Shown here in pieces: positions 11,198 to 17,185 of a DNA stretch of 35,291 bases. Location of the stretch: positions 1 to 35,291 of the forward strand of contig JAJZQW010000022.1 in assembly GCA_021802985.1 (NCBI GenBank). The letters run 5' to 3'. The position numbers were made by a program, and so were the translations under genes. A model generated the notes under the pieces. The model was not told the origin of the DNA, ran no database searches, and saw only the letters and a program-made list of their open reading frames with translations. How positions within the stretch are numbered: the first letter of the stretch is position 1; each line of letters opens with the position of its first letter. This DNA comes from Acidobacteriota bacterium (GTDB taxonomy: Bacteria > Acidobacteriota > Holophagae > Holophagales > Holophagaceae).

Positions 11198-12241
11198 CTA
11201 GTCGAGAATCTGGATGCGGCGCAGGAGCGGGATGTTCTCCAGCAGCACCGCCGTGCCGCGCACCACGGCCGTCTGCGGATCCTCGGCCCGGAACACCGGG
11301 AGATGGGTCTCCTTGCGGAGCCGCTCATCGAGGCCCTGGATCAGGGAGCCGCCCCCCGTGAGGCAGATCCCCCGCTCGATGAGGTCCGCCGCCAGCTGGG
11401 GCGGCGTCTCGTTCAGGGCCTTGCGGACCAGATCGATGATCGCGTTGATGGGCTCCGCCAGGGCTTCGCGGATCTCCGCATCGTTCAGGGTGAGCGTCTT
11501 CGGCAGGCCCTCGAACTGGTCCCGTCCGCTCACTTCCATGGTCCGGGAGAACTCGGTGGGGAAGGCCGAGCCCAGTGCCCATTTCACCTCTTCGGCCGAG
11601 GCCTCGGATATGAGCACGTTGTACTTCTCGCGGATGTACTTGGTGATGGCCTCGTCCATCTCATCGCCCGCGATGAGGATGGAATCCGAGAACACCTTGC
11701 CGTTGTAGCTGATCACGGCCACGTCGGTGGTGCCGCCGCCGATGTCCAGGATCATGCAGCCGCGCTTCTCGTTGATGGCCAGTCCGGCGCCGATGGCGGC
11801 CACCATGGTCTGGTCCACCAGGAACACTTCGCCCGCCTTGGCGTCGTAGCAGCACTGCCGCACGGCCCGGCGGGCCACCTGGTGGGCACGGGGAGGCACG
11901 CTCACCACGATGCGGGTCCGAGCGACACCGCGGTTCGGGCGGGCCTTCATGATGAACTGCGCCAGCATCTTCTCCGCCGCATCCACCTCGAAGATCATGC
12001 CGTCCTTCATGGGCCGGATCGTCTTCACGCCCTGGGGGGCCCGGCCCAGCAGCTGCTTGGCCTCGTCGCCCACCGCCTCCACCTCGTGGGTCACGGTGTT
12101 CATGGCCACGATGGAGGGCTCATAGATGACGATGCGGCCCGCCTGTTTGGTGTGGATCAGGGTCGACGCCGTGCCGAGGTCGATGGCGAGGTCCGCATTG
12201 AAGAGATTGGACCAGAACTGGCTGGAAAAAATACTGGCCAC
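11198..12241 (-). CDS. mreB: Actin-like cell-shape protein MreB
   Basis: The protein is 347 aa, the standard MreB length. Actin-fold ATP-binding motifs are clear: phosphate 1 DLGTASTL (about 21-28), phosphate 2 DIGGGTTDVAV and adenosine motif LTGGGSLIQGL. The N-terminal MASIFSSQFWSNLF looks amphipathic and suits direct membrane binding. MreB filaments position the elongasome along the cell, so this organism is expected to be rod-shaped. The start is GTG at 12241 with GGGAG 6 nt upstream. It appears to head the mreBCD-mrdA-rodA-ligA transcription unit; the glutaredoxin-like gene 70 nt upstream may be co-transcribed. Confidence 0.97.
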   Translation of the reverse strand: MASIFSSQFWSNLFNADLAIDLGTASTLIHTKQAGRIVIYEPSIVAMNTVTHEVEAVGDEAKQLLGRAPQGVKTIRPMKDGMIFEVDAAEKMLAQFIMKARPNRGVARTRIVVSVPPRAHQVARRAVRQCCYDAKAGEVFLVDQTMVAAIGAGLAINEKRGCMILDIGGGTTDVAVISYNGKVFSDSILIAGDEMDEAITKYIREKYNVLISEASAEEVKWALGSAFPTEFSRTMEVSGRDQFEGLPKTLTLNDAEIREALAEPINAIIDLVRKALNETPPQLAADLIERGICLTGGGSLIQGLDERLRKETHLPVFRAEDPQTAVVRGTAVLLENIPLLRRIQILD

Positions 12242-12311
12242 GTGGCGCTCCCGGAGAACCCCTTAGGGTGCCACGAACGGGGCCCCGGGGCCATCAACCC
12301 GGCCGGGGAAT

Positions 12312-12605
12312 CTACTCCACCGCCGCCAGCAGCTCCTTGACCAGCAGATCCCCGTCCAGGCGCTGGGGGAGTTCCTTGTGGTAGCCGCGGACCCAGCGCC
12401 CCCCGTTCACCAGCAGGAACGGAATGGCCCGCTTGCCGGTCTCCCGCTCCAGCTTCTCCGCGGCGCCGGGGACGGTCTCGATGTCCACCTTCCGGTAGGC
12501 CACCCGATGCTCCGCCAGCCAGGCCTCCAGGCGGCGGCAATCCGGGCACCAGACGGCGCTGTAGACCTCCAGATCGAGGGCGGCCAGGTCTTCAATTCGG
12601 CTCAT
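12312..12605 (-). CDS. Glutaredoxin-like thiol-disulfide protein
   Basis: The protein is 97 aa with a thioredoxin fold. The CPDC redox motif (WCPDC, near residues 19-23) is in the expected glutaredoxin place, followed by a cis-Pro segment (RAIPFLLV) and a GGRWVRGYHK turn. CPxC active sites can reduce disulfides or mixed glutathione disulfides; CPDC rather than CPYC is common in mycoredoxin/NrdH-like proteins. It has no signal peptide, so it is cytoplasmic. GGAGG lies 5 nt before the ATG. It diverges from the lipoprotein gene at 12659. Any link to cell shape is only positional. Confidence 0.85.
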   Translation of the reverse strand: MSRIEDLAALDLEVYSAVWCPDCRRLEAWLAEHRVAYRKVDIETVPGAAEKLERETGKRAIPFLLVNGGRWVRGYHKELPQRLDGDLLVKELLAAVE

Positions 12606-12658
12606 GGGATCCTCCGGAAGCTGTCATTCTGGGACCATTCCGCTGTCCCGGGGGATCC

Positions 12659-13258
12659 ATGACCAACCGTTCCATCATCACCGGCCTCGCCCTTCCGGCG
12701 GCCCTCGCCTTGACCCTGGGTTGCGGGAAAGCCCCCCAGGACAAGAGCCAGGTCATCGCCACCGCGGGCAGCGAGAAGATCACCGAAACGGACTTCAAGG
12801 AACTGGTGAACGCCCTCTCCCCCGATGCGGCCAAGGCCACGGCCTTCCTGCAGGATCCCGCCGCCCGCGAAGCCCGGGCCGAGCTGGCCGATCAGCTGGC
12901 CATGCAGAAGGCCATCGTGGCCTACGCGAACCTGCAGGGTCTCCCGAAGGATCCCTTGATCCAGCGGCAGCTCGAGCGTGCCCAGGCCCAGGTCTACTTC
13001 CAGTCCATGATCCAGAAGCGGCTGGCGGGCGCCGAGCCCACCGATGCCCAGCTCCAGGCCCTCTATGACGAACGGGTGGCCGCCATGAAGGCCCAGGGCC
13101 AGACCACCGCCGCCCCGCCCTTCGAGCAGGTGAAGTCCCAGTTGCCCAACCTGTGGCGCCAGCAGCGGACCCAGGAGATCACCCAGGAGCTCCAGAAGGA
13201 GATCCGGGCGCGCATCCCCATCACCCTGGCCGACGGCTACAAGCCCGTGGGCCAGTAG
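12659..13258 (+). CDS. SurA-N-like putative periplasmic chaperone lipoprotein
   Basis: The protein is 199 aa. The signal peptide ends in a lipobox (LTLGC, Cys22). The mature part is helical and follows the pattern of SurA/PrsA N-terminal domains: VIATAGSEKITETDFKELV, a long charged helical section, then ...EIRARIPITL at the end, which is typical of the C-terminal helix and strand returning to the core. No parvulin PPIase domain is present, and the protein is shorter than PrsA or SurA. It would be a chaperone-like lipoprotein for exported proteins, by inference only. The start follows GGGGGATCC. Confidence 0.65.
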   Translation: MTNRSIITGLALPAALALTLGCGKAPQDKSQVIATAGSEKITETDFKELVNALSPDAAKATAFLQDPAAREARAELADQLAMQKAIVAYANLQGLPKDPLIQRQLERAQAQVYFQSMIQKRLAGAEPTDAQLQALYDERVAAMKAQGQTTAAPPFEQVKSQLPNLWRQQRTQEITQELQKEIRARIPITLADGYKPVGQ

Positions 13259-13393
13259 TCGCCCTGCGCGTCCAATCCGTCAGGGATTCAGTCCAGACGA
13301 CGGCCCCCGCTCACGCCGGTCATCGTGACCCTGGTCGCGTCGCTGGTCGTGATCATGGTCGCGCCTCTGCTCGGGCCTTGGCCTGTCGTCGCC

Positions 13394-13612
13394 TTATTTC
13401 TTGTTTCCGAACACCAGGAGCGCACCGCCCGCCGCCAATGCCGCAAGGCTGACCCAGATGGGTACGTTGATCCTCTCCTTGTCCTGCACGCGCAGCAGGA
13501 TGGGGCCAACGGTCGCCTCATGGGTTCGCCGGGTGTAGGTGAACCCCCCGTAGATCAAGCCAAGAACCCCACCCACCAGCAGCAAGATTCCCAATCGGCC
13601 GGCACCGGTCAT
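13394..13612 (-). CDS. DUF3185-family small membrane protein
   Basis: The protein is about 72 aa with two hydrophobic helices (residues about 5-22 and 49-66) separated by a conserved polar loop: GFTYTRRTHEATVGP then INVPIWVSL. From memory this matches the DUF3185 family, whose function is unknown. I chose the ATG at 13612 because GGGAG lies 5 nt before it; an earlier ATG at 13660 is in frame but has no better signal. In the same frame past the TAA, a further open stretch of about 36 codons runs to 13285 and encodes an Asp/His/Arg-rich sequence. See findings. Confidence 0.7.
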   Translation of the reverse strand: MTGAGRLGILLLVGGVLGLIYGGFTYTRRTHEATVGPILLRVQDKERINVPIWVSLAALAAGGALLVFGNKK

Positions 13613-13711
13613 TTCAACTCCCATCCCTGTTGAAACCATGACGATCAGCTGGTTTGGCATCCGTCCAGACGATCTGATTGGCCCCTACTCCCATTTCAAA
13701 TGGCGCGGAAG

Positions 13712-14167
13712 CTAGGGTTCGCGATGGTGGTTCCCCCGCTCACCGCCCTTGCCATGGCCTCCGCGATGGTGAGAGCCACGGCCGTGCTCTCGGTGCCAGC
13801 GGCTGTAGTCATCCCCTTCCACCATCCTCTGGTGGGACCAATGCCCGGGCTCGTACCGATAGGCCCCTTCCTCTCGCCGGTACCGGGGCCTGACCCAACT
13901 CGCACCCCGTTGGTCCGGCCGTTCCCAACGTCCAGCAGACCAGGCCCAGCGGTCGCCCTGACGATCCCAGTAGCCCTGGATCCACACATGGCTCCGGTCG
14001 GGCCGTGGCGAGCGGATCTCCCGCCGCAGCGGCGGCGGCGCATCGGGAGCGATGCGGATCCGCACAGCCCCGAGGTCCACCCCGATCCGGATTTGGGCCA
14101 CCGCAGGCACCCAGCCGCTCGCCGCGAGTACGGCGGGAATCATCAGGTTTACCAAGCGCATTTTCAT
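13712..14167 (-). CDS. Secreted YXWGXW-like repeat protein
   Basis: The protein is about 151 aa. A signal peptide (MKMRLVNLMIPAVLAASGW..AVA) precedes a segment IRIGVDLGAVRIRIAP and two or three repeats of an aromatic/Gly pattern: HVWIQGYWDRQGDRW, WSAGRWERP and YRYEPGHWSHQ. This matches the YXWGXW/WXXGXW repeat families of exported proteins of unknown function. The C-terminus is His/Gly/Arg-rich (REHGRGSHHRGG). AGGAGG lies 4 nt before the ATG at 14167 and 10 nt before an ATG two codons later. Confidence 0.75.
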   Translation of the reverse strand: MKMRLVNLMIPAVLAASGWVPAVAQIRIGVDLGAVRIRIAPDAPPPLRREIRSPRPDRSHVWIQGYWDRQGDRWAWSAGRWERPDQRGASWVRPRYRREEGAYRYEPGHWSHQRMVEGDDYSRWHREHGRGSHHRGGHGKGGERGNHHREP

Positions 14168-14471
14168 GGGGCCTCCTCGACCAAGGGTCAAAGAGCATGT
14201 ACCGTGCCCGAGCCACAACATTATTTATTGAATCATTTATATTTGGCGATCGCCGCTACCCAGAACCCAGACCCCATCAGAATGATATGATCGCCCCATC
14301 AATTCGATGGGGCCAGTTGCAGCCATCTCCGACCCTCTGCGTCGGGTGCTGAAGGCCGAAGACCCGAAGACGATGCAGCTCGCCCGCGATGGCCTTCCCA
14401 GCACGCAAACCACCCAGGCGCCACCACACGAAGGCCCCGGCATTACCCGGGGCCTAAGCGTTTGCTTTCAC
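14168..14471. promoter_or_regulatory. Intergenic region with two hairpins
   Basis: This 304-nt gap holds no gene. Its left part (14220-14300) is markedly AT-rich (ttatttattgaatcattta), a plausible promoter zone for the minus-strand YXWGXW gene. An 8-bp hairpin GCCCCATC/GATGGGGC with a 5-nt loop is at 14293-14313 and lacks a T tract on either strand. A second hairpin, described separately, is at 14432-14455. Confidence 0.4.
14432..14455 (-). terminator. Probable terminator downstream of tRNA-Phe
   Basis: A 9-bp stem AGGCCCCGG/CCGGGGCCT with a 6-nt loop lies 17 nt beyond the tRNA 3' end in its direction of transcription. The following bases (TCGTGTGG) are only weakly T-rich, so termination is likely but not certain. 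Confidence 0.5.
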
Positions 14472-14547
14472 TGGTGCCTGGAGACGGAATTGAACCGCCG
14501 ACACATGGATTTTCAGTCCATTGCTCTACCAACTGAGCTACCCAGGC
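14472..14547 (-). tRNA. tRNA-Phe (GAA)
   Basis: On the minus strand a full cloverleaf can be read: acceptor GCCTGGG pairing with TCCAGGC, D arm with AGCTCAGTTGGTAGAGC, anticodon stem ATGGA/TCCAT with loop CTGAAAA and anticodon GAA, T arm with GGTTCAATTCC, discriminator A and an encoded CCA (14472-14474). The total is 76 nt. No other tRNA is adjacent. Confidence 0.97.
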
Positions 14548-14638
14548 GCGGAGGGACAGGATAGCAGGGGCAGGTGCATTTTCAAGTGCCGAAAGTTCGT
14601 GTACTGGTGCATCCTCAATGGTTCCAAGTGAGGATGTC

Positions 14639-15319
14639 ATGGCCCGCCCCACCAAGCATCGCGAGATCCAGGTTCAGAAGCCGGCGCAGAGCCTGGCGCA
14701 CTTCCAGGCCAAGCTGGGCCAGGGCGAGGGGCCCGATGCCACCCTCCTGAAGCCCATCCTCATCGGCGTGGCCGTGGTGGTGGCCTGCGGCTTGGCCTAT
14801 GGCGGCTGGCAGGCCTACCGTGGCCAGGCCATCGAGAAGCACGAAGCGGCCCTTGCCCTCCTCCAGCAGGCTGTGGATGGCGACGGGATCACCCCGGTCG
14901 CCCCCGCGGACGCCGAGAAGCTGATGCGTGCGCGTCTACCCCAGTTGGAGGCCCTCGCCGCCTCCGCCCCCGCCTCCCGGAAGGCCATCGCCGAGGGCTT
15001 GGTGAATACCTGGCGCCTCAGCCTGGACGGCAAGACCCCGGCCCTGCCGCCCGAACATGGCCCCTGGGGGCGCATCCGCCTGGCCGAGCGGGCCATCGCC
15101 CTGGGCCAGGCCCAGGAGGCCCGGACCCAGCTCGACCCCCTGCGCGCCAAGGCCAATCCCGGCCAGCCCTGGGCCGAAGCCTACTGGACCGGCGTGCTGG
15201 ATGCCGACCGCGTGGCCGGGGATCGCACCCAGGCCTGGAAGGATCTGGCGGCCTACAAGGCCCGGTTCAAGGGCAAGCACGACGCCACGGCCCTGGACAA
15301 CCTCCTCCAGAGCATCTGA
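14639..15319 (+). CDS. Membrane-anchored TPR-like protein
   Basis: The protein is 226 aa. A basic N-terminus (about 1-38) is followed by one membrane helix (about 39-57, ILIGVAVVVACGLAYGG) and then an Ala-rich helical domain. That domain has TPR-like spacing, for example LAERAIALGQAQEARTQLDPLRAK and YWTGVLDADRVAGDRTQAWKD. The topology (short N-in, single helix, large outside helical domain) resembles YfgM/CpoB-type proteins, but the sequence does not let me name it. I chose the ATG at 14639 because TGAGGA sits just upstream; an ATG at 14618 is in frame. Its TGA stop is the first triplet of the structured repeat at 15317-15543. Confidence 0.7.
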   Translation: MARPTKHREIQVQKPAQSLAHFQAKLGQGEGPDATLLKPILIGVAVVVACGLAYGGWQAYRGQAIEKHEAALALLQQAVDGDGITPVAPADAEKLMRARLPQLEALAASAPASRKAIAEGLVNTWRLSLDGKTPALPPEHGPWGRIRLAERAIALGQAQEARTQLDPLRAKANPGQPWAEAYWTGVLDADRVAGDRTQAWKDLAAYKARFKGKHDATALDNLLQSI

Positions 15320-15543
15320 TACCGATTCGCTTTCAGAAACGAAGGATCCACCACGGAGGCACGGAGCATGGGCACACGAGAGGCGCCGGGCTCGGATTCC
15401 CCCAAAAGGATCAGCGCCCGGCGCCTCTCGTGGCTTCCGGCGCAGCCGGAAGCGGCCTCCGGCCTGCCCATGATGGAGGTTCACGGAGGCCTCCGTGCCA
15501 CCTCCGTGGACTCGGTGCCTCAGTGGTGGATCTCTATCATTGA
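15317..15543 (+). repeat. Structured intergenic repeat, copy 2 (starts at the stop codon of the TPR-like gene)
   Basis: This is a 227-bp element, the inverted-orientation partner of 7697-7925. Structure: outer inverted repeat 15345-15366 with 15511-15532 (GATCCACCACGGAG... type, imperfect); closing stem CATGGGCA/TGCCCATG (15367-15374 with 15465-15472); hairpin 1 with a perfect 16-bp stem (15375-15390 with 15417-15432) and a 26-nt loop containing TTCCCCCAAAAGGATC, which copy 1 also has; hairpin 2 GCTTCCGGC-gca-GCCGGAAGC (15433-15453); palindrome CACGGAGGCCTCCGTG (15482-15497). Stem pair 15379:15428 is A:T here and G:C in copy 1. Both copies start TGATA(A/C)CG and end CTATC(A/C)TTGA. Confidence 0.9.
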
Positions 15544-15582
15544 CGGCGGTCTGGTCTGAGCCGGCCGCGGGCGGGAGTTCCC

Positions 15583-16887
15583 ATGCGGATGTATGACCTC
15601 ATCTACACCAAGAAGACCGGCGGTGCGCTGTCGGCCGAGCAGATCGCCTTCTGGGTGAAGGGTGCCGCCGACGGTTCCCTCCCCGACGAACAGAGCGCGG
15701 CCCTCCTCATGGCCATCTGCTGGCGAGGCATGAGCACCGAAGAGACCCTCGCCCTCACCCTGGCCATGCGGGATTCCGGCAAGCGGTTGGATCTCTCCGC
15801 CATCCCCGGCCTGAAGGTGGACAAGCACAGCACCGGCGGCGTGGGCGACAAGACCACCCTCATCCTCGGCCCCATCGTGGCGGCCTGCGGGGTGCCCTGC
15901 CCCATGTTCAGCGGCCGGGGCCTGGGCCACACCGGCGGCACGGTGGACAAGTTCGCGGCCATCCCCGGCCTGAAGGTCGAGCTGAGCGAGGCCGAGTTCC
16001 TGCGCAGCCTCGCCGAGACTCGCTTCGCCAACTCCGCCCAGACCGCCGACATCGCGCCGGCGGACCGGAAGCTCTACGCCCTGCGGGACATCACCGCCAC
16101 CGTGGAGAGCATCCCCCTCATCACCGCCAGCATCATGTCCAAGAAGCTGGCCGGCGGCGCGGACGCCCTGGTGCTGGATGTGAAGTGCGGCGGCTCCGCG
16201 TTCATGAAGACGCAGGCGGAGGCCCGCGCCCTGGCCCAGAGCATGGTGGATGTGGGCACCGCCCACGGCATGCAGATCCGCGCCCTGGTCACCCGCATGG
16301 ACGCGCCCCTGGGCTGGGCCATCGGCAACGCGCTGGAGGTCATGGAATCCGTCGAGATCCTCCGCGGCGAGCACGGCGAGTCCGAACTGGCTCAGATGAG
16401 CTTCCGGCTGGCCGCCGAGATGCTCATCATGGGCGGCGCCGCCCGCACCCTCGACGAGGCCCTGGGCCTGGTCCAGACCAGCATCAAGAAGGGGACGGCC
16501 CTGGCGACCCTCCGCCGCTTCGTCGCCTTGAACAGCGGAGACCCGAAGGCCCTCGACGACTTCAGCCGCCTGCCCCAGGCCGGTCAAGTGGTGGAGATCC
16601 GCGCCGACCGCGCCGGCCACATCACCGCCATCGATGGCCGGGCCCTCGGCCTCCTCGCCATGGACCTGGGTGCCGGGCGCCGCGACCGGAATGACATCCT
16701 CGACCTCGGCGTGGGCCTGCGGGTCCTGGCCCAGGTGGGCCGCCCCGTCGCGGCCGGTGAACCCCTCTTCCGTGTCCACGCCAAGGCCGGGGCCCGCATC
16801 GACCCCGCCCCCTATCTCGCCACCCTCCGCATCAGCGCCGAACCCGTAACCCCCGCCCCCTGGCTGCTCGAGACCCTGGGCTGCTGA
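15583..16887 (+). CDS. pdp: Pyrimidine-nucleoside (thymidine) phosphorylase
   Basis: The protein is 434 aa. It catalyses phosphorolysis of thymidine and/or uridine to the base and (deoxy)ribose 1-phosphate in nucleoside salvage. Signatures of the thymidine/pyrimidine phosphorylase family are clear: VDKHSTGGVGDKTTL (79-93), SGRGLGHTGGTVDK, and SIPLITASIMSKKLAGG with the substrate-binding Arg/Ser/Lys region. The C-terminal PYNP domain has LGLLAMDLGAGRRDRND. The sequence resembles Gram-positive Pdp more than E. coli DeoA, so specificity may be broad. GGGAG lies 5 nt before the ATG at 15583. The gene lies 40 nt beyond the structured repeat and no other salvage genes are adjacent. Confidence 0.95.
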   Translation: MRMYDLIYTKKTGGALSAEQIAFWVKGAADGSLPDEQSAALLMAICWRGMSTEETLALTLAMRDSGKRLDLSAIPGLKVDKHSTGGVGDKTTLILGPIVAACGVPCPMFSGRGLGHTGGTVDKFAAIPGLKVELSEAEFLRSLAETRFANSAQTADIAPADRKLYALRDITATVESIPLITASIMSKKLAGGADALVLDVKCGGSAFMKTQAEARALAQSMVDVGTAHGMQIRALVTRMDAPLGWAIGNALEVMESVEILRGEHGESELAQMSFRLAAEMLIMGGAARTLDEALGLVQTSIKKGTALATLRRFVALNSGDPKALDDFSRLPQAGQVVEIRADRAGHITAIDGRALGLLAMDLGAGRRDRNDILDLGVGLRVLAQVGRPVAAGEPLFRVHAKAGARIDPAPYLATLRISAEPVTPAPWLLETLGC

Positions 16888-17185
16888 ACGGGTTTCTCTG
16901 CCGAGTCGAACCGGTCGTTCGAGACGGAAAGCAGACCTCGCAAGCTGACATACAGTCGCAAAGTCGGAATGTGGGTGCTGACAAGATGAATCGGGTTCCC
17001 GGCGATTTTAAGAAATTCACAAAAATTCACACCCACATCGCTACAATCACCCATTGCCACCCTAGCTCTTTCCCCCCTCCGGCCCCTGTTCCCGCCCCTA
17101 GCCGGGGCAACCACTCCCCCCACGGGGGCCCGGACGCTTTTCACCGCGGAGTCACCTTTTCGGCTCCGGTTTCCTGGAGGATGCG
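16888..17185 (+). promoter_or_regulatory. Long leader upstream of first Oar-like receptor
   Basis: This 298-nt gap contains no gene. A TACAAT (17042-17047), close to a -10 consensus, follows AT-rich sequence with two TTCACA hexamers, neither at ideal -35 spacing. The promoter call is weak. If transcription starts near 17055, the 5' leader would be about 130 nt and very C-rich. GGAGG is 5 nt before the ATG. I see no recognisable riboswitch. Confidence 0.3.

Noticed and set aside
14293..14313. Hairpin GCCCCATC/GATGGGGC as a terminator
   Set aside because: No T run follows on either strand, so it is listed only as a hairpin in the intergenic entry.
16888..17185. Possible cobalamin riboswitch upstream of the first receptor
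   Set aside because: Considered because a cobalamin adenosyltransferase is in the window, but no B12-box-like sequence or expected stem set can be seen in this leader or in 20183-20488.
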